NCBI GenBank assembly: GCA_028355015.1
Contig: JAOMRN010000002.1
Location: 186,001 to 250,000 of the forward strand
Source of the DNA: MGIIb-O2 sp002494975
GTDB taxonomy: Archaea > Thermoplasmatota > Poseidoniia > Poseidoniales > Thalassarchaeaceae
Direction: 5' to 3'
DNA: 64,000 bases
In this document: positions 51,956 through 60,732 of the stretch, one piece after another
How positions within the stretch are numbered: position 1 is the first letter of the stretch
Layout of the letters: each line of letters begins with the position of its first letter
Program-made: the position numbers and the translations under genes
Notes under the pieces: generated by a model
What the model was told of the DNA's origin: nothing
The model's input: the letters and a program-made list of their open reading frames with translations, nothing else
Database searches by the model: none

Positions 51956-52029
51956 TGGAGCACAGGCCGGGATTTGCACCCAGGTCCGCGGATTTGCAGT
52001 CCGCTGCATAGCTACTCTGCCACCCATGC
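51956..52029 (-). tRNA. tRNA-Cys (anticodon GCA)
   Basis: Read on the minus strand, the acceptor 5' arm GCATGGG (from 52029) pairs with CCTGTGC (two adjacent G-U wobbles), followed by discriminator T and an encoded CCA. The anticodon arm is GCGGA-CTGCAAA-TCCGC with GCA in the middle, and the T arm is CTGGG-TGCAAAT-CCCGG. U73 and the GCA anticodon are cysteine identity elements. The D loop reads AGTAGCTA, giving A at position 18 where G is normal, and the T loop has G at position 55 where U is normal. The variable loop has four bases. The gene has no intron. Confidence 0.93.
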
Positions 52030-52140
52030 TGTGGCCTTGCGTAACAGACCTTATGTTTGAAGATTCTTCGTTAAAGACTACCATTTAGGACGAGCGTCTT
52101 CACTGCATATCTTGATGGGGGGAATGCGCACCCTAGGCTC

Positions 52141-53271
52141 GTGCCCGATGTTTCGTCCCGCTACGATGGCCTAGGTGTTGGCTTTGCACCATACTTACAA
52201 CCGCCTGGCCCAGAGGTAATTCGGTGGACTGTTGGTGAACCTGGTTTTGATACTCCGAGAAAAATAATTGACTCTGCAATAAAGGGTCTTGATGCGGGGA
52301 ATACGAAATATACCAGAGGTGCTGGTTCAATGGATTTATGCCAAGCCGTCGCGGATTATTTATTGGATAAACATCAGATTGAAACGACAGCGGAAAATGT
52401 TGTGATTACTCCTGGAGCTAAGCAAGCACTACTGTATTCTTTCATGATTACTACAATGCCTGGCGAAGAGGTGATTTTGTTGGCACCCTCGTGGGCTTCT
52501 TACGAACCTATGTTGGAACTTATTGGAGCGGTCCCCGTACATGTTCCGGTGAGAAAAGATAATTTTCATCCAGATTTAGATGCTATAAAATCAGCTATTA
52601 CCAATAAAACGAAAATGATTTTACTAAATTCTCCGAATAATCCTACTGGAGCTGTATTTACACCCGATGAGATTACAGAGATTGTAAAAATCGCTGTAGA
52701 ACATGATTTATGGATTGTTTCCGATGAAATATATGCCCGCCTGAATTGGACGGATTATCCTCATGTATCTCCTGCGATCTGCCCAGGAGGAAAAGAAAGA
52801 ACATTGATTGTTAACGGATGGTCGAAATCATGGGCTATGACGGGGATGCGTTTAGGTTTCCTTACAGGTCCTGAAAATGCAATGAGGGCTGCTATTAAAT
52901 CTCAAGCTAATTCAGCATCTCATGTTCCAACTTTTATGATGGAGGCCGCTAAAGTAGCACTTTCTTGTGATGACGATGTTGAAAGGTTCAACTCAGAATA
53001 TTTGAACAGAAGAGAACTTATGAGAAATGGCTTATCTGAAATCCCTGGATTAAGGGTCGGTAAATTAGAGGGGGCATTCTATGCATTTGTAGACATTACT
53101 GGCACCGGTATGACGGATATTGAATTCGCCGATGGGGCTTTGAAAGCTGGGGTTCAGTTAATTCCTGCTTCATTAATTACTGGTGGAGAAGGATTTGTTA
53201 GAGTTTCGTATGCTGCTGATGAAGAAGTAATTATAGAAGGTTTGAGAAGATTGAGAAAATGGTTACTTTAG
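52141..53271 (+). CDS. Aminotransferase class I (aspartate aminotransferase-like)
   Basis: PLP-dependent transaminase of 376 residues. The PLP lysine is in IVNGWSKSWAMTGMRLGF near residue 230, with SPNNPTGAVFTPDEI and IVSDEIYARLNW upstream as the phosphate- and ring-binding segments, and GEGFVRVSYAADEE carrying the carboxylate-binding Arg. VITPGAKQALLYSF is the N-terminal PLP phosphate loop. The pattern matches AspC/AlaT-type subfamily I-gamma enzymes; the amino donor is not certain. The start is GTG at 52141; its initial residues suit the fold. The speD gene follows with a strong ribosome binding site directly at its stop. Confidence 0.92.
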   Translation: MPDVSSRYDGLGVGFAPYLQPPGPEVIRWTVGEPGFDTPRKIIDSAIKGLDAGNTKYTRGAGSMDLCQAVADYLLDKHQIETTAENVVITPGAKQALLYSFMITTMPGEEVILLAPSWASYEPMLELIGAVPVHVPVRKDNFHPDLDAIKSAITNKTKMILLNSPNNPTGAVFTPDEITEIVKIAVEHDLWIVSDEIYARLNWTDYPHVSPAICPGGKERTLIVNGWSKSWAMTGMRLGFLTGPENAMRAAIKSQANSASHVPTFMMEAAKVALSCDDDVERFNSEYLNRRELMRNGLSEIPGLRVGKLEGAFYAFVDITGTGMTDIEFADGALKAGVQLIPASLITGGEGFVRVSYAADEEVIIEGLRRLRKWLL

Positions 53272-53279
53272 AAAGGAGG
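53272..53279 (+). promoter_or_regulatory. Strong ribosome binding site of speD
   Basis: AAAGGAGG lies 9 bases upstream of ATG 53289 and begins at the last base of the aminotransferase stop codon. It shows that speD starts at 53289 rather than at the upstream in-frame ATG 53259, and that it is translated from the aminotransferase transcript. Confidence 0.75.
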
Positions 53280-53288
53280 GAAGTCAAA

Positions 53289-53657
53289 ATGTCTCATGGA
53301 AAACAAATTTGTGTTGACTACGTCAAATGTGACTTTAATGAAGTTCGAAATGGGCAATGGATGTTAGAATTAATGCGCTATGCTGTTAAAAATGCCAAGG
53401 TTAGAGAAGTCCATTCACACGTTGAAGAGTTTGATGGTTCAGAAAGCCCTCCTGGTTTTGCAGCAGTAGTTTTACTAGACGAAAGTCATGTAAGTGCCCA
53501 CTGCTACTATGAAAATGGCTTATTGGCAATTGATGCTTTTACTTGCGGAACGGGTGACCCTAGTGCAATTATAGACTTGATTCATGAGAAGCTTGTTTCT
53601 GAAATGAAAAATATTGAAGAAGTGAGTAGGAATGAAATTAAAAGGTTTAAACAATGA
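53289..53657 (+). CDS. speD: S-adenosylmethionine decarboxylase proenzyme
   Basis: Pyruvoyl enzyme that makes decarboxylated SAM, the aminopropyl donor for spermidine. The 122 residues from ATG 53289 have the self-cleavage site at Glu-Ser in LLDESHVSAHCYYENGLLAIDAFTCGTGDP, where the Ser becomes the pyruvoyl group, with the catalytic His and Cys of this short prokaryotic class visible. The N-terminal GKQICVDYVKCDFNEV matches usual SpeD starts. A strong AAAGGAGG precedes it. Deoxyhypusine synthase, which consumes spermidine, follows after 6 bp. Confidence 0.92.
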   Translation: MSHGKQICVDYVKCDFNEVRNGQWMLELMRYAVKNAKVREVHSHVEEFDGSESPPGFAAVVLLDESHVSAHCYYENGLLAIDAFTCGTGDPSAIIDLIHEKLVSEMKNIEEVSRNEIKRFKQ

Positions 53658-53663
53658 GGGTTT

Positions 53664-54614
53664 ATGATGGAAATTAAAGATTTCATCGGGCATCATTACA
53701 AACATTTCAATGCAGGTGTACTTGCAACATGTTGTGAATCTTTACGGAATTTTTTAGAAAATGATGGAAGAATGATAATTACTTTGGCTGGGGCTATGTC
53801 GACTGCTGAAATTGGAAGGTCGTTGGCCCCAGCTATTAGATCTCAGAAAATTCATGCGATATGCTGCACAGGAGCAAATCTTGAAGAAGATCTATTTAAT
53901 TTGGTCGCTAAATCTTCTTATGAAAAAATAAAAGATTGGAGGAGTTGGACCGCTGAAGAAGATAAAGAGTTACAAAAAAGAGGTTTTAATCGAGTTACTG
54001 ATGTTGCAATACCAGAACAGGAGGCAATCAGACATATAGAAAAACCATTGATTAAACTCTGGAAAGATGCAGATGCGGCAGGAGATAGAAGGTTTCCTCA
54101 CGAATACCTATATGATTTATTATTACATGGTAATTTAGAATACGATGCAGATCCGAAGAATTCTTGGCTTCTAGCCGCAGCGGATGCAAATCTACCTATT
54201 TTTGTACCGGGATGGGAGGATTCAACATTAGGCAATATTCTGACAGCGAGAGTAATTGATTGTACTATATCATCACCAGACATTGTATTAGGAGGTTTAC
54301 ATGCTATGCAAGCACTATCTGATTGGTATCGAGAAGATAATTCGCCTACGGGATTATTACAAGTCGGAGGGGGGATTGCTGGAGACTTCGCAATTTGTGT
54401 TGTTCCAATGCTACGACAAGATGTTGGAATAGATGTAGACTTATGGTCTTGGTTCGCTCAAATATCGGAATCTAGTTCATCTTATGGTGGTTACTCGGGA
54501 GCCCCTCCAAATGAAAAAATTAGTTGGGAAAAATTAGATGTTGATACACCTAAATTTGTAATAGAATCCGATGCAACCATTGTCTTGCCTTTGATTCTTG
54601 CATCTTTAGAATAA
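53664..54614 (+). CDS. dys: Deoxyhypusine synthase
   Basis: Transfers the aminobutyl group of spermidine to a lysine of translation factor aIF5A. The 316 residues show family segments TLAGAMSTAEIGRSLAP, AICCTGANLEEDLF, the dinucleotide-binding stretch FVPGWEDSTLGN, VLGGLHAMQALSDWY, and SGAPPNEKISWEKL with the catalytic Lys in W-E-K near the C-terminus. It starts 6 bp after the speD stop, so the supply of spermidine and its use for hypusine are co-expressed. It converges on eno with a 9-bp overlap of stops. Confidence 0.93.
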   Translation: MMEIKDFIGHHYKHFNAGVLATCCESLRNFLENDGRMIITLAGAMSTAEIGRSLAPAIRSQKIHAICCTGANLEEDLFNLVAKSSYEKIKDWRSWTAEEDKELQKRGFNRVTDVAIPEQEAIRHIEKPLIKLWKDADAAGDRRFPHEYLYDLLLHGNLEYDADPKNSWLLAAADANLPIFVPGWEDSTLGNILTARVIDCTISSPDIVLGGLHAMQALSDWYREDNSPTGLLQVGGGIAGDFAICVVPMLRQDVGIDVDLWSWFAQISESSSSYGGYSGAPPNEKISWEKLDVDTPKFVIESDATIVLPLILASLE

Positions 54615-55856
54615 ACGACTGTATTGAGAGCAAGTCTCACTAATCCTCAGCAATTGGTTATACTTAGCTGTTCGATCACTTCTTGCCGGAGCCCCTGTCT
54701 TAATTTGCCCTGAATTAGTACCTACAGATATATCCGCAATTATATCATCTGAAGTTTCCCCTGATCTGTGGGAAATAATAATTCCGAAATTAGCCTTACG
54801 GGCCATTTCAATAACCTTCAGTGTCTCAGTAACTGTTCCAATTTGATTCAATTTAATGAGTATAGAATTAGATGCACTATTATCAATTCCTCTTTGTAAA
54901 CGTGATGGATTGGTGACATACAGGTCATCTCCAACTATTTGCACCCTATGACCTTCTCTCTTTGTAAATTCAATCCACGATTCCCAGTCATCTTCTCCGA
55001 AGGGGTCTTCTAAAGAAACAATTGGGTAATTATCTAACCAAGAAGAATATAATTTACCTAACTCTTCTCCATCTATTGCCCTATTATCAATATGATAATT
55101 ATGGCCATCATAGAATTCTTGTGCTGCTACATCTAATGCTATTGAAACTTGACTGCCCGGGGAATAACCCGCCTTTTCGATAGCCCCTACAAGATATCTG
55201 AGGCCTTCCTCATTCCGTGGCAAATTGGGAGCAAATCCTCCCTCGTCACCTACACCACCAAGCAATCCTTCTTCCTTCAGTACTGCCTTTAATGAATGGT
55301 ATATCTCAGTACCTGCACGGAGAGATTCTGAAAAATTATCAAATCCATGAGGCACCACCATAAATTCTTGTACATCTACATTTGAAACTGCGTGGGCTCC
55401 TCCGTTGAGAATATTCATTAACGGAACTGGTAAACTATTTTTTTCATTTTTTGAAATATATGACCAAAGGGGAGATTTTGTTTGTGCCGCAGCGGCTCGA
55501 ATTACTGCCATAGAAACTCCCAATATTGCATTCGCGCCTAAATTTGCTTTATTCGCAGTCCCATCTAACGTTAACATAGATGTGTCAATTACTTCTTGAT
55601 TCGAAACCTCTTGTCCAACCAGCAAATCTTTGATCTTTGTATTAACATTAACAACTGCTTGATTTACTCCATTGCCCATCCAACTATCTAGATTGTCTCG
55701 TAATTCAACCGCCTCATGACTTCCTGTACTTGCGCCCGAAGGAACTGCTGCACGACCAGATAAAGCACCATCAACATAACAATCAACTTCGACCGTTGGA
55801 TTGCCTCTTGAGTCGATTATAGTGCGGGCTTTAAGATCCGTAATTATGCCGCTCAT
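54606..55856 (-). CDS. eno: Enolase
   Basis: Converts 2-phosphoglycerate to phosphoenolpyruvate in glycolysis and gluconeogenesis. From ATG 55856 the 416 residues start MSGIITDLKARTIIDSRGNPTVEVD; the ORF extends six codons further. Metal ligands are in SIALDVAAQEFY, SLEDPFGEDDWE and IVGDDLYVTNP; catalytic Lys are in ILIKLNQIGT, and SHRSGETSDDIIADISVG is the signature near the C-terminus. The length is slightly short but complete. It lies 46 bp after an unknown gene on the same strand. Confidence 0.97.
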   Translation of the reverse strand: MSGIITDLKARTIIDSRGNPTVEVDCYVDGALSGRAAVPSGASTGSHEAVELRDNLDSWMGNGVNQAVVNVNTKIKDLLVGQEVSNQEVIDTSMLTLDGTANKANLGANAILGVSMAVIRAAAAQTKSPLWSYISKNEKNSLPVPLMNILNGGAHAVSNVDVQEFMVVPHGFDNFSESLRAGTEIYHSLKAVLKEEGLLGGVGDEGGFAPNLPRNEEGLRYLVGAIEKAGYSPGSQVSIALDVAAQEFYDGHNYHIDNRAIDGEELGKLYSSWLDNYPIVSLEDPFGEDDWESWIEFTKREGHRVQIVGDDLYVTNPSRLQRGIDNSASNSILIKLNQIGTVTETLKVIEMARKANFGIIISHRSGETSDDIIADISVGTNSGQIKTGAPARSDRTAKYNQLLRISETCSQYSRLF

Positions 55857-55902
55857 TGATACGTCCAACAGCACTAATGCTCTGAATGTTGCGATTGCTG
55901 GA

Positions 55903-56343
55903 CTATGAATTCAACCAACTTAACCAACGGGAAACTTTGTTCTGAATTTCTGGAATTTCCATTTCTGAACGACATATTTCCTCCCAACAAAGTTGTTCTT
56001 CGGATGGTGAAATTGAAAACAATTCGGCTTTGAAGATAACGCCATCTATATCAATTGGCATATTTCTCTTATCGTCAATAAAACAATGCAAGAGATGTTT
56101 AGGGTAATGGTGCATTCGTCCCGAATTAGGGCAACATAATAATACGCTCTTTTCTAAAAAAAGTAACGAAGCCCCAGTGGCTTCGTCAATATCGTGACTT
56201 ATCAATTTGCAATTTACAAGTAGGGCTGCGACATCTACATTATACCATTGAGATTTGGAGATTGACAAATTAAGATTTGAAACATCATCTAGATACTCTT
56301 GAACTCGGAGATGGCCTATCGCCTCATCCCCGGTCATGTACAC
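55903..56343 (-). CDS. Unknown protein of 146 residues
   Basis: Not recognised. The sequence has no signal peptide or membrane helix. It mixes helices and strands and has several cysteines and histidines (LLVNCKLI, VLLCCPNSGRMHHYPKHLLHCF), a pattern that might bind a metal but fits no motif I know. The end EIPEIQNKVSRWLSWLNS is a Trp-containing helix. It precedes eno on the same strand, and the Lrp gene is divergent from it with 90 bp between. The start at 56343 could also be two codons later. Confidence 0.6.
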   Translation of the reverse strand: MYMTGDEAIGHLRVQEYLDDVSNLNLSISKSQWYNVDVAALLVNCKLISHDIDEATGASLLFLEKSVLLCCPNSGRMHHYPKHLLHCFIDDKRNMPIDIDGVIFKAELFSISPSEEQLCWEEICRSEMEIPEIQNKVSRWLSWLNS

Positions 56344-56433
56344 TCAAATGTCGGCGTCCCATTTCAATGCAACTTAGCATAATAGTCGAAACTTGGTTGC
56401 GATTACTTACCTGAATACGGAAAAAATGGGGTG

Positions 56434-56913
56434 ATGCAACACGTTCAAAATACGAAAAGAATCAAAAAGGGTTCTGTTTGCGGAATGAACATGGTAGATG
56501 TAGATTCCTTGGATAGAGCAATTCTAGCATTCCTTAGAAATTCCGCTAGAGCACCTTTTGTAGATATTGCAAAGAACGTTAATGTTACTGAACGAACAGT
56601 AAGAACTAGGATGAAAAAAATGGAGGATAGCGGAGTTATTCGAGGATACACAATCAGAGAAGCGGGCATTGGATTAACTGCTTTAATACGCCTCAAAGTT
56701 GGATCTGGTGTCGAAATAGGAAGTTTGGCAGGAGAATATTCGGGGTGGGCCGGAGTTGAATGTATATACGAAATTAGTGGAGATGCAGATTTAGTTGCTA
56801 TTGTCCATGTAGATGACACGGTGTCGCTGAGAAATTTACTAGACCGTATGTGGCTAGCAGCACCAGGAGAAATCACATCTACGCAAACAGAATTAGTATT
56901 GGAACAATATTAA
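56434..56913 (+). CDS. Lrp/AsnC-family transcription regulator
   Basis: Feast-famine type DNA-binding regulator of 159 residues. The N-terminal winged helix is DVDSLDRAILAFLRNSARAPFVDIAKNVNVTERTVRTRMKKMEDSGVIRGY, the classic AsnC pattern. The C-terminal RAM domain (ALIRLKVGSGVEIG, CIYEISGDADLVAIVHV) binds an amino acid or other effector. The conserved part begins near ATG 56485, which is another possible start; the upstream 17 residues are basic. GTG 56431 adjoins. Divergent from the unknown gene and eno, and convergent with the methyltransferase gene with no gap. Confidence 0.88.
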   Translation: MQHVQNTKRIKKGSVCGMNMVDVDSLDRAILAFLRNSARAPFVDIAKNVNVTERTVRTRMKKMEDSGVIRGYTIREAGIGLTALIRLKVGSGVEIGSLAGEYSGWAGVECIYEISGDADLVAIVHVDDTVSLRNLLDRMWLAAPGEITSTQTELVLEQY

Positions 56914-57762
56914 TTATTTTGTCATTTGGTAGCAGAAATACTTTAATTTTTGGTTTTTAAATGACTCATAGACAGGTGTTCCTTCTATTCCTGCGAATGT
57001 TTCAAAGCTGCGGCGAATCGTTTTCGGGACTAACTCTTCTATTCGCTCTTTCTTTGCGTCATTAATTGAGTCGAGAGCAGCTAGAACTTCTTTTGTTACT
57101 TCTCTTTTGGAAACTATTTTGAAGCCGCTATCTAAAAACAATTGATTTGTTAGTTCCATAGTCTTATCATCACGGAAATCCGTCCAACAAAAATTTCCTC
57201 CGGACCTTAATACTCGGAATGCCTCATGTATGAATTTTGACATGTTTCCGTAGCAATGGGAAGATTCGACATTATAGATAATATCAAAACTAGAATCCGG
57301 AAATGGTAACTCTTCGGCATTACCTTCAATGAAATTCAGATTTTCCTGTTTATTATACCACTTATTGCACAGTAAAACTGCCTCAGCAGAAAAGTCAACT
57401 CCGATTAAAGATGAGGGGTTCATTGATCGGGCAATCCAACTAGCGCCTCCTCCTCTGCCGGAACCAACTTCAAGAACTTCTTTATTGTGTAATACAATAT
57501 TTCTAATATTCATCTCATATAGTTGTATAAAAAGACGGTATGGTTCGTCAAAAGATTCTAAAGAAGGGGGGTTTGAATCAATATATCCATAATTCATAAA
57601 TCTGAAATCTTTCTTATCATGAGACTTTGATAATTTCTGATACCACCATTTCCACAATTTGTTTTGTATAGGCGAGGGTGATATCTTCAACAAAGTTGCA
57701 AAAATTTTAGCGGGAAGACCCATCCTCATTTTTACACCTAAATTTTCCATTTGACGGAGCAC
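56914..57762 (-). CDS. SAM-dependent methyltransferase, class I (type 11)
   Basis: Small-molecule methyltransferase of 282 residues. SAM motif I is VLEVGSGRGGGASWIA near residue 100, followed by LIGVDFSAEAVLLC, FIEGNAEELPFPDSSFDIIYNVESSHCY and EAFRVLRSGGNFCWTDFR, typical of the Methyltransf_11 group. The N-terminal 60 residues, with paired basic and hydrophobic stretches, may be a membrane-associating helix. Fungal phthiotriol or tocopherol-type methylases have a similar order, but the substrate is unknown. The start overlaps the redoxin stop by 25 bp; ATG 57729 would avoid the overlap. Confidence 0.88.
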   Translation of the reverse strand: MLRQMENLGVKMRMGLPAKIFATLLKISPSPIQNKLWKWWYQKLSKSHDKKDFRFMNYGYIDSNPPSLESFDEPYRLFIQLYEMNIRNIVLHNKEVLEVGSGRGGGASWIARSMNPSSLIGVDFSAEAVLLCNKWYNKQENLNFIEGNAEELPFPDSSFDIIYNVESSHCYGNMSKFIHEAFRVLRSGGNFCWTDFRDDKTMELTNQLFLDSGFKIVSKREVTKEVLAALDSINDAKKERIEELVPKTIRRSFETFAGIEGTPVYESFKNQKLKYFCYQMTK

Positions 57763-58292
57763 CCAATACTCTCGGTCCTATCTTGTATAATAGATTCCCC
57801 AGCGACAAGTAAGTCGATTGCATCGGAAAGTTCGGATGTAGTTGCATGCGAGGGGTCTCTTGGTGAATCATCAAGACGACCTCTATAAACTACAATTCCT
57901 GATGAATTTATTAGATAAAACTCAGGGGTACGTTCAGCACCATAAATTGTAGCAATTGATTGGTCTGCATCGTGTAAATAAGCATAAGACATGCCTTTAG
58001 AAGCTCTTTTCACCATATTAGCCCAAGAATCCGATTCGTATTTGATTGGATCATTAGAATTAATTCCTATGAAGCCAATTTTATTATCCCTAGCCTTCTC
58101 AGCCATCTTTTCTATCCTAGATTCTGAACCAACAACATAAGGACAATGGTTACAAGTGAATAAAACAATTGCCCCATTACCGCCCATTGCTTCTGATAGA
58201 GATAAACTTTCTACACCTAACTTCTGATTGGCGTTGGGCAATTCAAACGAGGGTGCCTTTTGATTTGGTTCAATCCCACTGGAAGCATACAT
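57738..58292 (-). CDS. Thioredoxin-like redoxin (AhpC/TSA group)
   Basis: Thioredoxin-fold protein of 184 residues. The active-site motif is FTCNHCPYVVGSESRIEKMAEK, where the HCPYV sequence with one Cys replaces the CxxC of thioredoxins, as in one group of redoxin-domain proteins. DADQSIATIYGAERTPEFYLIN supplies the cis-Pro segment, and the N-terminal APSFELPNANQKLG matches AhpC-like starts. A preceding cysteine lies two residues before the active Cys. Likely a peroxidase or thiol-disulfide enzyme. It lies 25 bp after the TPR gene on the same strand. Confidence 0.85.
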   Translation of the reverse strand: MYASSGIEPNQKAPSFELPNANQKLGVESLSLSEAMGGNGAIVLFTCNHCPYVVGSESRIEKMAEKARDNKIGFIGINSNDPIKYESDSWANMVKRASKGMSYAYLHDADQSIATIYGAERTPEFYLINSSGIVVYRGRLDDSPRDPSHATTSELSDAIDLLVAGESIIQDRTESIGCSVKWKI

Positions 58293-58317
58293 ATCTGAGG
58301 CTAAGGCAAGTCAGTGT

Positions 58318-60618
58318 TCAATCCTTTGGAGGTACCCTCACCTTGATGGTTTTTTGACGGTCCGAAGATTCCTGTAATCTTCTTCGAGCTAATCTGTGTT
58401 CTGGATCAATATCAAGTACTTTTCTCCATGCTGTAACTGCGGCATTGGCATCCTCGCCTTCATGTAAGATTGCGGCGATTCTCAAACGTGCGTCTATATG
58501 TTTAGTATCGTGCTTAGCTGCCGCCTCAAAGTCTGATTTGGCCTCTTCTACTCTTCCGAAGTCAAGATAGAGTAAACCTCTTTGATACCAGGCATCCGAA
58601 TGCTTAGGGTCGTATCTTATCGCATCATTTAGTGGCTTCTCTGCTTGCTCTGCTTTATCCATAGCTATCATACAAGTACCTAAATGAACTAATCCCATAA
58701 TATGTTCTGGTTGGTTGGAGAGGAGTGTTCTTAGTTCAATTTCAGCCGCCCCCCAATCACCAAGATTCATGAGGATCTCAGAACGTCTTTGACGGGCTAA
58801 ATTTAATTCAGGAACATTTTCTACAAGATAGTCTGCATCATCAAGTGCTGTTGGTAAATCATTCGCTAATAGTGCTGCTGAGCACCTATTTAATCTTGCA
58901 CGGATATGATTCTCTTGGATCAAAAGAACCTTTGAGAAAAAGGTTTGAGCTTCAATAAATCGCCCTTGCCTAGCAGCAATTATTCCTCTTATGAAAGGTA
59001 TCGAAGAATGATTTTGAAGATTTGTCGACGCTTCCGAAACTAGAGCATTTGCCTGATCTAATTTACCTGTTTCTAAACACAAATGGGCTTCTTCTAGAGA
59101 TATTGAAGGGTGTTCCGGTATTAATCTTCTAGCCCTTACTAAAGCAACTTCTGCCTCTTTCAAAGAACCTTGATATCTCAAAGCACGAGAACGCCCTAAC
59201 CATGCAAGACCCGATTCTCTGTCTTTTTCTATCGCTGAATCAAAAGAAATTGTTGCATCTAGTAGAATAATATGATCATGATCTCCAGTTCTGTCTCTAT
59301 ACTCGTCCGCGGCTAATAGGTGTAGTCTTCCTTCCATAATATGCAACGAGGCACTTTCCCAAGCCTCTACTGGGGCTTCATGAAGTACTTTAGTTGCCCA
59401 ATCGATTGCTCCGGCACGGAATAAAACTAAACTCAAACGACCTCGTGCCTCTGCATCGGAAGGAGTTTTTTCTAACCATTCTTCTAATACCGCTCTAGCA
59501 GAATCTAATTTACCATCATTTTCAAGTATTTCGCTTTCTAGTAGAACTGTGTATTCGCCTAGAGCAGCCGCTCGACGAACTGCTTGTAGAGCCTCCTTTG
59601 TCCTCTCATCGCCTGCAGCAAGTAATTTTGCTTTCAATAACCATGCTTCAGAACTTGTTGGGTCCAAATACAAGGCTTTCTCAATTGATTCGAGTGCCGT
59701 ACCTATTTCTCCCAACTTGAATAATTTTGCAGATTTAGTAACCCAGCCCTCAGCGGTCAAAGGTTCCTTCAAATGAGGATTTATGGCGCTTTGTACGTCA
59801 CTTGCACGTCCTGAGATATTATTCAGGCTCATTTGGTCTGTGGAAATTTCAAAATCCTCTCCCAATGCTTCCAATCTTCTTGTGTTACGATTCAATCTTA
59901 TATCCTCACTTCCGAATAATAAAATCGCCTGTTCCTTCAATACTTCAATATCATCGGGGTCTATAGCTAAAAGTCGTTCTAAAGTTCGATCTAGTGTGTC
60001 CAAATCTCCTTCGTCTCTCTGAATTGATGCTAATGAATATAGTACAGAGGGCCCTTCGGGAGAAAGTGTATGGGCCCTGCGATAGAAATCTGCCGCTCTA
60101 GATGATTTTCCTGCTTCATGAAACAATTCACCGAGACATCTCTGTTCTTCTCCATTTAATTCTAAATCTTCTGATTTCATCTCTGCTTCTGTAAGAATCG
60201 CATCTAATCGAAGTACAAGTGGTATAATACCTGGGAGAATATTCTCTCGACCTTTATCTTCTGAATCACTTTGATAATTAGAAAGAATTGAACGAGCCGC
60301 ATGAGTAGCAATAGCGCATGATTCGCTAGAGCTGATAGTTACATCTTGTTCGAATAATAATGACTCGGCAGATTCTAATGATTTGTGAACGGCAAGTAAC
60401 TCATGAACTTCAGGGGTCTCACCAAGTATTGTATCGACGCCCCTAGAAAGTAAATCCAGGCGATTCGATGTGTTCGCCAAATTACCTTGTAAATTACCTA
60501 GGCGAATCTGCATTTGTTCCCTTTGCCTAAGTACCGATTGATGCCTTAGCCATAAGGTCGCTAGTGCAATACCAAATAGTCCGTACAACGCAAGAATTGT
60601 TAGCGTCGACTGTTCCAT
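58318..60618 (-). CDS. Membrane-anchored TPR-repeat protein
   Basis: Protein of 766 residues with an N-terminal membrane helix (STLTILALYGLFGIALATLWLR) and a short coiled coil, then many tetratricopeptide repeats in the cytoplasm or outside. Clear repeats include AADFYRRAHTLSPEGPSVLYSLASIQRDEG, GTALESIEKALYLDPTSSEAWLLKAKLL, AEKPLNDAIRYDPKHSDAWYQRGLLYLDFGRVEEAKSDFEAAAKHDTKHIDARLRIAAIL and AWRKVLDIDPEHRLARRRLQE. Such proteins assemble complexes; the partner is not known. It follows dnaG after 114 bp on the same strand, and a T-run lies between. Confidence 0.85.
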   Translation of the reverse strand: MEQSTLTILALYGLFGIALATLWLRHQSVLRQREQMQIRLGNLQGNLANTSNRLDLLSRGVDTILGETPEVHELLAVHKSLESAESLLFEQDVTISSSESCAIATHAARSILSNYQSDSEDKGRENILPGIIPLVLRLDAILTEAEMKSEDLELNGEEQRCLGELFHEAGKSSRAADFYRRAHTLSPEGPSVLYSLASIQRDEGDLDTLDRTLERLLAIDPDDIEVLKEQAILLFGSEDIRLNRNTRRLEALGEDFEISTDQMSLNNISGRASDVQSAINPHLKEPLTAEGWVTKSAKLFKLGEIGTALESIEKALYLDPTSSEAWLLKAKLLAAGDERTKEALQAVRRAAALGEYTVLLESEILENDGKLDSARAVLEEWLEKTPSDAEARGRLSLVLFRAGAIDWATKVLHEAPVEAWESASLHIMEGRLHLLAADEYRDRTGDHDHIILLDATISFDSAIEKDRESGLAWLGRSRALRYQGSLKEAEVALVRARRLIPEHPSISLEEAHLCLETGKLDQANALVSEASTNLQNHSSIPFIRGIIAARQGRFIEAQTFFSKVLLIQENHIRARLNRCSAALLANDLPTALDDADYLVENVPELNLARQRRSEILMNLGDWGAAEIELRTLLSNQPEHIMGLVHLGTCMIAMDKAEQAEKPLNDAIRYDPKHSDAWYQRGLLYLDFGRVEEAKSDFEAAAKHDTKHIDARLRIAAILHEGEDANAAVTAWRKVLDIDPEHRLARRRLQESSDRQKTIKVRVPPKD

Positions 60619-60692
60619 CCGTATGTAGCGGGAATGAGAGACTTTTGATGGCTTCTACTGTTAACGTGGCTTACGCTACGGTTTACTATGAG

Positions 60693-60701
60693 AAAAAAAA
60701 A
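60693..60701 (-). terminator. T-run after dnaG
   Basis: Nine A on the plus strand give a run of nine T on the minus strand, 32 bases downstream of the dnaG stop. In archaea such a run is by itself enough to end transcription. It separates dnaG from the TPR gene. Confidence 0.55.
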
Positions 60702-60732
60702 TGCCAAAGGCGATCTAAATTCTACAATATCT

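Noticed and set aside
56445..56876. 143-codon ORF antisense to the Lrp gene
   Set aside because: Complete shadow of a clear AsnC-family gene, with no recognisable domain.
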